Part shown: piece after piece, positions 47,206-57,183 of the stretch | How positions within the stretch are numbered: position 1 is the first letter of the stretch | How the letters are laid out: each line of letters begins with the position of its first letter | Assembly (NCBI RefSeq): GCF_000695095.2 | Contig: NZ_CP011454.1 | Span: forward strand, 4,154,001-4,218,000 | Length of the DNA: 64,000 bases | Direction of reading: 5' to 3' | Source: Gemmatimonas phototrophica | GTDB taxonomy: Bacteria > Gemmatimonadota > Gemmatimonadetes > Gemmatimonadales > Gemmatimonadaceae | The notes under the pieces: generated by a model | What the model was told of the DNA's origin: nothing | Database searches by the model: none | Seen by the model: the letters and a program-made list of their open reading frames with translations, nothing else | Position numbers and translations under genes: made by a program

Positions 47206-47243
47206 TGATCAGTTCAAGGCACTCGCCGATACGCGGGGCCTTG

Positions 47244-50200
47244 CTACATGGTGATCCCCATCCGGTTGAGCTGACGCGCTACGGCATCCAGTGCGGTACG
47301 CAGCTCCGTCGCCAGCTCGGTAGACAAGCCGCGCTGCGGACCCGTTGGCGCCGCATTGATGGCTTCGAGATTGCGAAGCAGGTTCCCCAGGCGGTCGGCA
47401 ATGCGCGGGCCTTCACTCCAGTACGGCGCCGTGGACGGCTTGGCGAGCATATCGAGCAAGTCGTTCACCGCCTTGAGTTCGGCACCGAGCTTCTCGGCGA
47501 CCTGCTTGCCGCCGCCATCGGGAATGGCGTCGGCAGCACGCTTGCGAGCCACCAGCTCGGCCTGACGACCGTCCAGTGCCCGCAGCGTATCGTTGACCAG
47601 TGATTGCAGGTCGCGCAGCTGCATGGCCAGCGTGAACTGCTCCTTGAGCGCCTCGGCCGTCACGGTCACCGTGGGGTCTACGCGCACGGTGAGCGGCTGC
47701 TCTACCTGCTGGTCACCCACAATGAGCCGTACGCGATAGCGTCCGGGGAGCACGCGCGGGCCGCTCAGCGCGCCGAAGAACGCCACCTCGGGATCGTCGG
47801 CGGCCACCGCACGGCGCGCCCGTGGCGCCTCGTAGGCGAGATTCCACGACGTGGTGTTCACCCCGGCTTCTCGCGGAATCGTATTCAGCGCACGCACCAG
47901 CGTACCCGCGGAATCACGGACTTCAATACGCACCGGTGTGGCGGCGTCCGGCTTGGTGGCCAGGTGATAGCGAATGATGGCGCCGTAGGGCGGGTTGGCG
48001 CCGCGGAAGAGCGCATCGCCAAGTGATCCGGTCTTGGTGGTCTTGGTGGCAAAGCGTGTAGCCGTGCGCATGGCGAACAGGTGCATCGGCTTCTGCGGTG
48101 CGGCCGCCAATTCCTGAATGACCGACGCGTCGTCGAGAATCCAGATCCCGCGGGCGTGCGTGCCCACAATGAGGTCGTTTTCGCGGCCATGCACCAGCAC
48201 TTCGTGCACCGGAACCGCCGGCAGGTTCCCACCCAGACGGAACCAGCTGCCGCCACCATTCACCGTGACGTAGAGACCGATCTCGGTGCCAGCGTACAGC
48301 ACCTGCGCGTTCTTCGGGTCTTCACGCAGCACCTGCAGATAGGCCATGGCCGGCAGATTGCCTGCGACACTCGCCCACGTGGCGCCGCAATCGGTGGTGC
48401 GGAAGACATACGGCTTGTAGTCATCCATGAAGTGGCGTTCGAAGGTGGCGTACGCCGTGCACGCCGCGGTCCGCGACGGCTCCACGTGCGACACCACCGC
48501 CTCCGGGCCCACGCCGCGCACATTCATGTCCACCCGCGTCCACGTTTTGCCGTCATCACGGGTCACGTGCAACATCCCGTCATCGGCACCGGCCCAGATC
48601 ACGCCGCGCTGCGCCGGCGATTCGGCAATGCTGTACAGTGTGTTGTAGTACTCGGCCGTGGTGGCCTCCGTGATGACCGGACCACCTGCCGGACCGTGAC
48701 GCGTGGTGTCGTTCTTCGTGAGATCAGGGGAGATGGTTTCCCACGTCGAGCCGAAGTCCTTCGACCGGAAAATGACCTGCGCGCCGAAGTAGAGGATCTT
48801 GCCGTCGTGCGGCGACGCCACGACAGGCGCGTTCCAATTGAAGCGGTACTTGAGCGTATTCACCGGGCCGCCGTCGTTGCGGCGCGGCTGCGGAGAGATG
48901 TCCTGCTGCTCCAGCGTTTTCATGTGCGTACGCCAGATCATGCCACCCTGCGACTCCGAGACGATGAAGTCCGGATCGTCGGGGTGTGAGGTCTGATAGT
49001 AGCCATCGCCGTACGACACCAACCGCCAGTCGTCCACGAGAATGCCCTGCGGTTCACGTGTGCGGCTGGGGCCAAGCCAGTTGCCGTTGTCCTGCAATCC
49101 ACCGCCAAGGAAGTAGAACGGCTCGCGGTTGTCGGCGTGCACCTGATAGAACTGGGCCAACGGAAACTGATTGGGGAAGCGCCAGGTGGCGCCCTGATCG
49201 TTGGAGACGGCAATACCGCCGTCGTTCACCTGCCACAGGCGACGCGGATCGGTGGGATCAATCCAGAGTCCGTGATGATCGCCGTGCACGTTGCCGGAGA
49301 AGCGGACAAAGTTGCGGCCGCCGTCAATGGAGTACGAGAACTGACAGGCAATGGCGTACACGCGATCGTGATTCTGCGGGTCCACGCGCAAGTCGGAGTA
49401 GTAGTAGCCGCGGCACATGGTCGCGGCATCCTGACTGGTGGCGCGCCAGGTGGCGCCGTAGTCGTCGCTGCGCCACACGTAGCCTTCGCGCGATTCGGTG
49501 AGCGCGTACAGTGTGCTGGGGCGCGACGGGGCCACCTTGATGCCCACGCGGCCCAGCAGTTTGGGCAACCCGCCGCCCTGCTTCTTCCAGGTGCGGCCAC
49601 CATCGGCCGACGCGAAGATGCCACCCTCGGTGGAACCACTGGTGAAGGTCCACTGCTTGCGATCGAAGTGCCACATGACCGCGTACACGCGGTTGGGATT
49701 GACCGGGTCGATATCCAGATCAGCACACCCGTGTTTATCGTCGGTAAACAGCGATTTTGTCCATGATTCGCCACCGTCTCGCGTGACAAACACACCGCGT
49801 TCGGCGCTGGGCGCCCCGATGTGCCCCACCGCGCACACAAAGACCGTGCGCACATCACGCGGGTCCACAATCACACGGGCAATGTGGCGCGCATCGCCCA
49901 GGCCAATGAAGCGCCATGACGCACCACCATCGGTGCTCTTGTACATGCCGCGCCCGAACGACACCGAATTGCGCACATTGGCTTCGCCGGTGCCCACATA
50001 GATGACCTCGGGGTTGCCCGGTTCAAGCGCGAGGTCACCAATGGACAGCGTGGGCTGCGCGTCAAAGAGCGCCTTCCACGTGGTCCCTCCGTTGGTGGTC
50101 TTCCATACGCCGCCACTGGCGGTGCCCACGTAAACGATGTTGGGATCACCCGGGACCCCTTCTACATCGGTCGCACGGCCCATCATGTTGGCCGGGCCGA

Positions 50201-50336
50201 TGCTGCGGAAGGTGAGGCGGGAGAGCGCTGAGGTGTCCACGGCGGGGCGCGCCGCAGTGGATGCCGGCTGGGCCGGCAGTGGTACAGTGGCGAGCGCGCC
50301 AACCAGGAGCGCGGCGGCGGAGGAGCGGGTACGCAT
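47244..50336 (-). CDS. Large secreted ASP-box (sortilin-like) beta-propeller protein
   Basis: A 1030-residue exported protein with a signal peptide (about 1-23, ending LPAQ). Many ASP-box/BNR repeats follow ([54 protein letters not shown] and others) over about 35-800, forming two large propellers as in VPS10/sortilin and glycosyl-hydrolase-related proteins. A C-terminal domain (about 830-1030) with GRYRVRLIVGDQQVEQPLTV is Ig-like. Catalytic sialidase residues are not seen. Very common in this type of organism; substrate unknown. ATG 50336 fits the signal; the frame is open to 50549. Confidence 0.85.
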   Translation of the reverse strand: MRTRSSAAALLVGALATVPLPAQPASTAARPAVDTSALSRLTFRSIGPANMMGRATDVEGVPGDPNIVYVGTASGGVWKTTNGGTTWKALFDAQPTLSIGDLALEPGNPEVIYVGTGEANVRNSVSFGRGMYKSTDGGASWRFIGLGDARHIARVIVDPRDVRTVFVCAVGHIGAPSAERGVFVTRDGGESWTKSLFTDDKHGCADLDIDPVNPNRVYAVMWHFDRKQWTFTSGSTEGGIFASADGGRTWKKQGGGLPKLLGRVGIKVAPSRPSTLYALTESREGYVWRSDDYGATWRATSQDAATMCRGYYYSDLRVDPQNHDRVYAIACQFSYSIDGGRNFVRFSGNVHGDHHGLWIDPTDPRRLWQVNDGGIAVSNDQGATWRFPNQFPLAQFYQVHADNREPFYFLGGGLQDNGNWLGPSRTREPQGILVDDWRLVSYGDGYYQTSHPDDPDFIVSESQGGMIWRTHMKTLEQQDISPQPRRNDGGPVNTLKYRFNWNAPVVASPHDGKILYFGAQVIFRSKDFGSTWETISPDLTKNDTTRHGPAGGPVITEATTAEYYNTLYSIAESPAQRGVIWAGADDGMLHVTRDDGKTWTRVDMNVRGVGPEAVVSHVEPSRTAACTAYATFERHFMDDYKPYVFRTTDCGATWASVAGNLPAMAYLQVLREDPKNAQVLYAGTEIGLYVTVNGGGSWFRLGGNLPAVPVHEVLVHGRENDLIVGTHARGIWILDDASVIQELAAAPQKPMHLFAMRTATRFATKTTKTGSLGDALFRGANPPYGAIIRYHLATKPDAATPVRIEVRDSAGTLVRALNTIPREAGVNTTSWNLAYEAPRARRAVAADDPEVAFFGALSGPRVLPGRYRVRLIVGDQQVEQPLTVRVDPTVTVTAEALKEQFTLAMQLRDLQSLVNDTLRALDGRQAELVARKRAADAIPDGGGKQVAEKLGAELKAVNDLLDMLAKPSTAPYWSEGPRIADRLGNLLRNLEAINAAPTGPQRGLSTELATELRTALDAVARQLNRMGITM

Positions 50337-50460
50337 CGGGCGGAGGCGGATGGAGGGGAGACGCAGTATGCCTGATGGCCCGAAATTGCGGGACGAGGTG
50401 TGCTGGCGCCAGCGACGGGCGCGGGAAGACGGGGGGGAGGCGGCGTGGTACGTTTCCGAC

Positions 50461-51804
50461 ATGCAACGGTCCCTTCGATTCTTCGTGCCGCTCGTCGCCT
50501 TCATTGCGCACCCCGTGGAGTCAGCGGCGCAGTCCCGTGCGGCCGACACGCCCGCCCAGGCTGCGGTCTGTCCGGCGTCGGTCGCTGCCGGCAGCCGGTG
50601 TCTCGCCGGGCGCGATAGTGCCGGGGCGTACTACTGGTTTGCGGTGCCGCCCCAGTGGAACGGCACGCTGGTGGTGCATGCCCATGGTGGCCCGGAACTG
50701 GGCAATCCCAAGGCTGACCGGGTGGCCGAAGATCTGACCCGCTGGTCGATCTGGACCCGGGCCGGGTACGCCTACGCCGGCTCCGGTTTCCATCAAGGCG
50801 GCGTGGCCGTACGAAGTGCCGCGGAGGATGTCGAACGCGTGCGCCGGCTGTTTGTGGCGCAGATTGGCGTCCCCACGCGCACGGTGCTGCACGGACAGTC
50901 CTGGGGCGCCAGTGTCGCGGCGCGTGCCGCTGAAGGAACCGCAGGAGCCACGGGGGCCAGGTACCCCTACGACGCCGTATTGCTCACTGCCGGCGTTCTG
51001 GCTGGTGGTTCGCAATCGTACGATGTCCGCTTCGACTTGCGGGTCGTGTATCAGGCTATCTGTGGTAATCACCCGCGCGCTGACGAGCCCTCGTATCCGC
51101 TCTGGCAGGGACTCCCGCTGTCGTCCACACTCACGCGCGCCGAATTGGCCAACCGGGTGGACGAGTGTACCGGCGTCCGCAAGTCGCCCGGCGAGCGCAG
51201 TGCGCAGCAGCAGCGCAATCTGCAAAGCATCCTCGGCGTGATTGCCATTCCCGAGACGGCATTGATTGCCCATCTCAACTGGGGGACCTGGCACTTCCAG
51301 GACATCGTATTCCGGCGGCTCGGCGGCCGCAATCCGTTCGGCAACGCCTCGGTGCGCTATACCGGGTCGCTCGACGACGCCACCCTGAACGCGACGGCCT
51401 TTCGGGCCACCCCCGATCCGGCAGCGTTGGCCGAGTTTGTGAACGACACCGATCCCACCGGCCGCATTCCCGTACCGGTGCTCACGCTGCACGCCATACA
51501 CGACCCCACCGCCTTTGTCGAATTGGAATCGGTGTTCCGCGAAACCATGCAGCGGGGCGGCAGCGGTGATCGGCTGGTGCAACTCTTTACCGACGACCGG
51601 GAGCATAGCTACCTGAGCGACGCGCAGTACGTGGCGGCCATGCGTGCCCTGCTCACCTGGGCAGAACGCGGGGTGAAGCCGACGCCGAAGGAAGTGGCCG
51701 CGCAGTGCCGCACGGTGGACGCGCAGTTTTCACCGGCCACCGGATGCCGGTTCCTCCCCGACTATCAGCCGCGTCCTCTCAGCGCGCGCGTGCCAAAACG
51801 CTAG
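50461..51804 (+). CDS. Secreted alpha/beta hydrolase
   Basis: A 447-residue protein with a signal peptide (about 1-23, ending ESAAQ). The nucleophile elbow is HGQSWGASVAARA, preceded by VVHAHGGPELG (oxyanion region). Later PVLTLHAIHDPTAFVE may hold the Asp and the DREHSYLSD segment the His. Four to six cysteines suggest disulfides. The size and cap insertion recall esterases or peptidases of the tannase/prolyl group, but no exact family is assigned. Divergent from the ASP-box gene and first of a run that leads to the kinase. Confidence 0.75.
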   Translation: MQRSLRFFVPLVAFIAHPVESAAQSRAADTPAQAAVCPASVAAGSRCLAGRDSAGAYYWFAVPPQWNGTLVVHAHGGPELGNPKADRVAEDLTRWSIWTRAGYAYAGSGFHQGGVAVRSAAEDVERVRRLFVAQIGVPTRTVLHGQSWGASVAARAAEGTAGATGARYPYDAVLLTAGVLAGGSQSYDVRFDLRVVYQAICGNHPRADEPSYPLWQGLPLSSTLTRAELANRVDECTGVRKSPGERSAQQQRNLQSILGVIAIPETALIAHLNWGTWHFQDIVFRRLGGRNPFGNASVRYTGSLDDATLNATAFRATPDPAALAEFVNDTDPTGRIPVPVLTLHAIHDPTAFVELESVFRETMQRGGSGDRLVQLFTDDREHSYLSDAQYVAAMRALLTWAERGVKPTPKEVAAQCRTVDAQFSPATGCRFLPDYQPRPLSARVPKR

Positions 51805-51859
51805 ATTGCCGTGGCGCGATGGCGTGCCTCCCTCCGTTCTCTCTCTCCCAGCCTCTCCC

Positions 51860-52318
51860 GTGTCCACCTCACCCGATTCCCGCGTCGTCCTCGATCAGCT
51901 GCTTGCCACCAATGGCCTGACGTCGGAAACCCGGCTCTATCGGGAGGCGCTGTTCAGTGCGCTGCACCCCACAGAGACACCGGGACTGTTCCGCCTGGCG
52001 GCCAACGCCTCACCGGCGGAGTCCGTGATTGACGTGTACGGGGCGGGGCACCTGGTGCAGGCAGAATCCACCGGCGCTGGCCTCGCCTTTGCCGAAAGCG
52101 CACGCCCCAATTGGCAGGAAACCATGGAGCTACGCACGCTGCGCCTCGACACCAGTCACGGCGCGCTTCCCGATCCGCACGTGGAGGTGGAAGTCCAACT
52201 CGGCGATTTGCTCGCGCAGGGCGCTCTGGTTTATCCGGTGGAATCCGTCACGGTGGAAAAGGCCTGGTACTGCACGATGCCCGCCGGCGACGTGCTGGTG
52301 CGCCTCGTCGGCTCGTAA
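51860..52318 (+). CDS. Hypothetical protein coupled to the Ser/Thr kinase gene
   Basis: A 152-residue protein, mixed alpha/beta, without signal peptide or recognised domain. Segments RLAANASPAESVIDVYGAGHLVQ and SVTVEKAWYCTMPAGDVLVRLVG look like beta-strands of a compact domain. Its stop overlaps the kinase start (TAATG), so it is probably translated with the kinase and may be a substrate or regulator. GTG 51860 is chosen tentatively; a TTG at 51806 in the same frame is the alternative. Confidence 0.6.
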   Translation: MSTSPDSRVVLDQLLATNGLTSETRLYREALFSALHPTETPGLFRLAANASPAESVIDVYGAGHLVQAESTGAGLAFAESARPNWQETMELRTLRLDTSHGALPDPHVEVEVQLGDLLAQGALVYPVESVTVEKAWYCTMPAGDVLVRLVGS

Positions 52319-55300
52319 TGTCCGATCCGATCGACGACGTCAACCTCTCTGGGCTGGCCGGCTACGGTATCCCCCGGGACATCGGGCGATACCGCATTGT
52401 CAGTGTGCTCGGCGAAGGCGGCATGGGCACGGTGTTCGAGGCGGAGCAGGATCAGCCGCAGCGCATGGTGGCGTTGAAAGTCATTCGTCCGGATTACGTC
52501 CTTCCCAAACTGATCCTGCGCTTCACGCGCGAGGCTGAAGTCCTGGGGCGGCTGCAGCATCCGGGAATCGCGCAGATCTACGAAGCCGGCACCTTTGCCA
52601 ATCGCGATGGGCAGCGCCCCTTCTTCGCCATGGAGCTGGTGAAGGGCGTATCGCTCACCGAATATGCCCGCGCCAATGAGCTGGATGCGCAAGGTCGCCT
52701 GTCGCTCTTTGCCAAGGTGTGCGACGCCGTGCACTACGCGCACCAGCAGGGGGTCATTCATCGCGATCTCAAGCCGGCCAACATCCTGGTGGACAGTAGC
52801 GGTCAACCCAAGATCCTCGATTTTGGCGTGGCGCTGCTCAGCGAGGGCGGACTGCAGAAGAACCGGCAGACCTCACTGGGTGAAGTGGTGGGCACGTTGC
52901 AGTACATGAGCCCCGAACAGGTCAATGCCGACCAGATGCCGCTCGATTATCGCAGCGATGTCTACTCGCTCGGCGTCATTTTGTACGAACTGCTCTCGGG
53001 TCGGCTGCCCTATGACCTGAGCAGCAAGCTGATTTTCGAAGCGGCACGCGTCATTCTGGTGGACGAGCCGGCGCCCTTGAGCTCCGTCAATCGGCAGCTC
53101 CGCGGTGACGTGGAAGTCATCGTCAGCAAGGCACTCGAGAAGGAACGGCAGCGCCGCTACAGCTCGGCCAATGAACTCGCTAGCGATGTACGTCGGTATC
53201 TGAGCGACGAGCCCATTACGGCGCGCAAAGCCAGTGCCATGTACCAGCTGCGCAAGTTTGCGCGCCGCAACCGTTCGCTCGTGACCGGTCTGTCCATCGC
53301 GGCGGGCGTGCTGGTGGCGGGTACGGTGGTGAGTGTGTGGCAGGCGGTGCGCGCGACCGCGGCCGAGCGGTTGGCCGATGCACGCCGCGAAGAAGCGCTC
53401 GCGTCGCGCGAGTTGGCGGAACAACGGCGCCTGCAGGCCGAGAAGGCACTCTTGGCCGCGGATTCGGCGCGCGCGCAAGCAGACGTGGCGCGCGCCGATG
53501 CCGAGCAGCAACAGGAAATCGCCTCGGCCAGCGCCGTTCGTGCCACCAACGAAGCCGCTCGCGCCAACGCGGTGAATGAGTTCCTGCAGAACATGCTCAA
53601 CTCGTCCGACCCGGCACTCGCCAAGGGGCAGGAGTTGACAGTGCGTTCCGTACTCGATCGGGCCGCCGTTCGCATGGACTCGGGGCAGTTTGCCGGTCAG
53701 CCGGAAACGCGCGCCGGCCTGGAGTCCACGATTGGGCGCACCTACTACGCGCTGGGGCTTTACGACAAAGCGCAGCCGCATCTTGACTCGGCCTACGCCA
53801 TTCGCCTGCGGGTGCTGGGGGCGACCAATACGCAGGTTGCTACCAGTGCCGGCGATCTGGGCGAACTGGCCCGGGCCAACGGTGACTTTCCCACCGCCGA
53901 ACGCCTGCTCAAGCAATCGCTCGCCACCGCGCGCGCCAAGCTGCCGGCCAATGACGATCAGGTCACCGGGACACTGTCGCTGTTGGCCACGGTTACCTAC
54001 TCACTGGGGCGTAATGCTGACGCCGAACGGCTGCACCGCGAGGCACTGGCGCTCAGCAAATCGAAGTATCCTCGCGGCGGGCCCATTGTCGCCGCACGAT
54101 TGTTGTCGCTCGGCACGTTCCTGCTGTTTGCGCAGCAGCCGGAGAAGGCGTTGCCGTACCTCGAGGAGTCACTGACCCTCGGTCGCGCCGCCAACGGCGA
54201 ACTAAGCCCAGCCACGGTGAGTACGCTGATCATGCTGGGCGATACGCGCCGCCAACTGCGACAGTTCGACATCGCCGAACGCACGTATCGCACGGCACTG
54301 CAAAGCGCACGCCCCCTGTTTGGTGCGCAACACCCCACGGTAGCCGACGTCGTCTCGCGCCTGGGCGGTGTGCTGAGCGACCAATCCAAGTTTGCCGAAG
54401 TGGACCCGCTGCTGAAGGAAGCGATTGCCATTCGCATCGCGGTGCTGGGCGAGCAACATCCCGACGTGCAGCTGGGTCGCGTGGAGCGCGGGCGATTCCT
54501 GCAGCAGCTCTCACGGTTCGCGGAAGCGGAAACACTTTTCACTCAGGCCTACGAAGGGCGGCTGGCACGACTGGGGCCCACCAGTCCGGCCGTGGCGTCC
54601 TCTCTGCAGGACCTCGGGTACCTGGCCAAACTCACCGAGAACTGGCCGGTGGTGGAAAAGCGGTACCGCGAGTCGTTGCCCATCTGGCGTGCCGCGAACA
54701 TTGAAGTGGAAGTCCTGCGCTCCGAAGGCGAAGTGGGCTTTGCCCTCGTCAAGCTGAACCGGAATGACGAGGCGTACACTTTGCTGACCAATGTGGTGGC
54801 GCGTCGGAAAGCGATGTTCGGTGACAATCATTGGTTCACCGGAGACGCCCTCGAGAAACTGGCCGGTGTGGAGCTCAACCGCGGTCGGCTGGTCGAGGCG
54901 GAATCGCTGGGCACCATTGGTCTTCGCATTCGCCGCACGGTGTACGGTGACCGCTCCGTTCCTGTGGCGGGACACCTGCAGAACATGGCGGTGTACCGAG
55001 AAATGCAGAACGACACGCTGGGATCCATTGCCCCGTTGCGGGAGTCGTTCCGCACCTTCAGTGCGTTGCGCGCGCCCAATGACCGGAACGTGTTGCTGGC
55101 ACAGCGGTGGTTGGCACATAACCTGTGCGCCACCGGCGCCATCGCCGAGGGCGACTCGCTGCTGCGGGCTGGGGTGGCGTTGAGTCCTCTCGACAGCACT
55201 CAGCCGGTGCCCTACCGCCTGCGGGCCAGCCTGGGGGATTGCCTCGCCCGGCAGCGGAAGTTCGCCGAGGCAGAACCACTGTTGCTGGAAGCGCAGCGGG

Positions 55301-55431
55301 TGCTGAACGGCTTCCCCACGACCTCCACGATCCTCCGTACTGCGCTGGTCGACATGCTGGTGGCGCTCTACCAGGGGTGGGGACGCGCCGCCGACGCGGC
55401 CGCGTGGAGCGCGAGGCGCCCCCCCAAGTAG
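52318..55431 (+). CDS. Membrane Ser/Thr protein kinase with TPR domain
   Basis: A 1037-residue protein. A Hanks-type kinase domain (24-300) has GEGGMG at 32-37, Lys54, HRD with Asp150, DFG at 168-170 and the MSPEQ activation segment. One membrane helix (about 321-343) leads to a coiled coil (345-425) and ten or more tetratricopeptide repeats to the C-terminus, which should be outside the cytoplasm. All catalytic residues are intact. It probably senses an envelope signal. Coupled to a small upstream gene by a TAATG overlap; followed 65 bp later by the sigma/FecR/TonB run. Confidence 0.93.
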   Translation: MSDPIDDVNLSGLAGYGIPRDIGRYRIVSVLGEGGMGTVFEAEQDQPQRMVALKVIRPDYVLPKLILRFTREAEVLGRLQHPGIAQIYEAGTFANRDGQRPFFAMELVKGVSLTEYARANELDAQGRLSLFAKVCDAVHYAHQQGVIHRDLKPANILVDSSGQPKILDFGVALLSEGGLQKNRQTSLGEVVGTLQYMSPEQVNADQMPLDYRSDVYSLGVILYELLSGRLPYDLSSKLIFEAARVILVDEPAPLSSVNRQLRGDVEVIVSKALEKERQRRYSSANELASDVRRYLSDEPITARKASAMYQLRKFARRNRSLVTGLSIAAGVLVAGTVVSVWQAVRATAAERLADARREEALASRELAEQRRLQAEKALLAADSARAQADVARADAEQQQEIASASAVRATNEAARANAVNEFLQNMLNSSDPALAKGQELTVRSVLDRAAVRMDSGQFAGQPETRAGLESTIGRTYYALGLYDKAQPHLDSAYAIRLRVLGATNTQVATSAGDLGELARANGDFPTAERLLKQSLATARAKLPANDDQVTGTLSLLATVTYSLGRNADAERLHREALALSKSKYPRGGPIVAARLLSLGTFLLFAQQPEKALPYLEESLTLGRAANGELSPATVSTLIMLGDTRRQLRQFDIAERTYRTALQSARPLFGAQHPTVADVVSRLGGVLSDQSKFAEVDPLLKEAIAIRIAVLGEQHPDVQLGRVERGRFLQQLSRFAEAETLFTQAYEGRLARLGPTSPAVASSLQDLGYLAKLTENWPVVEKRYRESLPIWRAANIEVEVLRSEGEVGFALVKLNRNDEAYTLLTNVVARRKAMFGDNHWFTGDALEKLAGVELNRGRLVEAESLGTIGLRIRRTVYGDRSVPVAGHLQNMAVYREMQNDTLGSIAPLRESFRTFSALRAPNDRNVLLAQRWLAHNLCATGAIAEGDSLLRAGVALSPLDSTQPVPYRLRASLGDCLARQRKFAEAEPLLLEAQRVLNGFPTTSTILRTALVDMLVALYQGWGRAADAAAWSARRPPK

Positions 55432-55495
55432 GCGTCTGCATGGCCCCGGCCCTGGTGACTGGTCATGCGGGCGTTCTGGGGTGTCTATCGTTGGT

Positions 55496-56119
55496 ATGCC
55501 TCCTCTTCCGCCACCGCTCTCCGTGAGCTCTCTCCCCGATCCCCCGTTGTTCGATCTGGCTGCTGTGCAGGCAGGTGACGAGGGGACCTTTCAGGCGCTG
55601 TTCGACGCGCTTTATGGGCCACTGCTGCGCTACGCGCAGTCGTATCTGGACGAGCCGGCAGCGGCCGAGGATCTGGTGCAGGAGGCCTTTGTGCGGCTGT
55701 GGGACCGCCGGGCAAGCCTTCCGGCCGACGTCACCCTGAGCGCGTACCTGTACAAAACGGTGCGCAATCTGGCGCTGAACGTGCGACGGGATCGGGCCAC
55801 CCGGGAGCGGCTGCTGGAAGATCCCGCCGCGCAGGAGGGAGCGGCCACGCCGGCCGCCGTGCCGCAGCCGGACGCCGAGGTGGAAGGGGAGGATCTGGGC
55901 GGGCGATTGACCGGCTATCTCGCCGATCTTCCACCGCGCCAGCGGGAAGCCATTCAGCTGTCCCGATTTGAAGGGCTGACGCACCACGAGGTCGCCGTCG
56001 CGATGGGTTGCTCACCGCGGACGGTCAACAATCACCTGGTCGCCGCACTGTCTACGTTGCGGCGCCGACTTTCCGAGGCCGGCAGTCTGGTGGCGGCCGT
56101 AGCCTGGTGGCTCACATGA
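55496..56119 (+). CDS. ECF sigma factor (FecI-like)
   Basis: A 207-residue sigma-70 factor of the extracytoplasmic function type. Region 2 (about 25-95) contains YLDEPAAAEDLVQEAFVRLWDRR. Region 4 (about 140-195) has LPPRQREAIQLSRFEGLTHHEVAVAMGCSPRTVNNHL in two helices. Region 3 is lacking as expected. It should be held by the FecR-like protein encoded next (ATGA overlap) and released by signal from the TonB receptor. ATG 55496 is preferred over GTG 55481. Confidence 0.9.
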   Translation: MPPLPPPLSVSSLPDPPLFDLAAVQAGDEGTFQALFDALYGPLLRYAQSYLDEPAAAEDLVQEAFVRLWDRRASLPADVTLSAYLYKTVRNLALNVRRDRATRERLLEDPAAQEGAATPAAVPQPDAEVEGEDLGGRLTGYLADLPPRQREAIQLSRFEGLTHHEVAVAMGCSPRTVNNHLVAALSTLRRRLSEAGSLVAAVAWWLT

Positions 56120-57183
56120 CGCACGACCCAACCCCGACCCGCTCGCGTGATCTGGAGGCGATGCTGGCCGGTCGCGCTGATCGCGACGCGCTGCGGGAGG
56201 TGTGGGAGACACTCCCCCGCGTAGCGCCTTCGTCACTCGACCCCTCACCGGAGGCACGCCGGGTGGCGTGGAACCGGCTCCGGGCCACTCTTGCCGACCC
56301 CTCGCGCACACCGTTCACTGCGGATGCCGCGGCGCCGCTTACGCTGGTGGACGATGACCAGCCGACCGTGGTCCCGGCGCCTGCCGCGACCATCGGTCGC
56401 GCGCGGCGCTGGCTCGTGGCGGCCAGCGCGGCCGGTGTGTTGATCACCGGTGGTGCCGCGCTGCGAGCCGTGCCCACCACGTATGCCGCGCCTGCTACGG
56501 CCGGCGCGGCGCCGGTCGTGGTCGTGCGCCTGGCCGACGGCTCCGACGTGTGGTTGGCGGCAGGGAGCACGCTGTCGGTGCCGCGTGCATTGGGGTGGCC
56601 TGGTGTGCTGCGGGCGTCGTCGCGCGACGTGGTGCTGTCCGGTCGCGGCTTCTTTGCGGTACAGAAGGACGGGCGGCCGTTCGTGGTGCGCACCACCGAT
56701 GCCGCCGTGCGGGTGCTGGGCACGCGCTTCGAGGTGCTCAGCGCCGCCGTGGCAGGGAGCCCCGCTGTTGGGACACAAGTGACGGTGCAGGAAGGGCGGG
56801 TAGCCGTGTCGGCCACGTCGCAGGATGGGGCGCTTGGGGCCGCCGTCGAGCTGGGGGCAGGACAGCGCGCCGCCACCATGGCCGGTCGCGCGCAGCTCCT
56901 CCCTGTGCGGTCGGTGTCGGCCGAACAGGTGGGTGCGTGGCGCACGGGCGGGTTTTCCGCCCTCGATGAATCGCTCGACGCGGTGCTGAGTGAACTGGCG
57001 CGACGGTCGGCGCTGGAGATCACGCACGCACGTGAGGTGGACGGCGCGGTCACCGTCTCCCTGTTCTATCCGGATATGCCGTCGGTGGACACCGTGCTCA
57101 ACGACCTGTGCACGGCGCAGGGGCTGACGCTCACCCGGACCAGCCGCGGCTTTCACATTACGCGGAGTGGCACGCGCCCGTGA
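56116..57183 (+). CDS. FecR-family anti-sigma/sigma-regulator protein
   Basis: A 355-residue protein with a cytoplasmic N-terminus (1-95), one membrane helix (about 97-117), the FecR domain (about 135-235: VVVRLADGSDVWLAAGSTLSVP; FFAVQKDGRPFVVRT; VRVLGTRFEVL) and a C-terminal STN/DUF4974-like domain (SALDESLDAVLSELARRSALEIT; GLTLTRTSRGFHIT). It passes the signal of the outer membrane receptor to the sigma factor. Start overlaps the sigma stop (ATGA), stop overlaps the receptor start (GTGA). Confidence 0.9.
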   Translation: MTHDPTPTRSRDLEAMLAGRADRDALREVWETLPRVAPSSLDPSPEARRVAWNRLRATLADPSRTPFTADAAAPLTLVDDDQPTVVPAPAATIGRARRWLVAASAAGVLITGGAALRAVPTTYAAPATAGAAPVVVVRLADGSDVWLAAGSTLSVPRALGWPGVLRASSRDVVLSGRGFFAVQKDGRPFVVRTTDAAVRVLGTRFEVLSAAVAGSPAVGTQVTVQEGRVAVSATSQDGALGAAVELGAGQRAATMAGRAQLLPVRSVSAEQVGAWRTGGFSALDESLDAVLSELARRSALEITHAREVDGAVTVSLFYPDMPSVDTVLNDLCTAQGLTLTRTSRGFHITRSGTRP

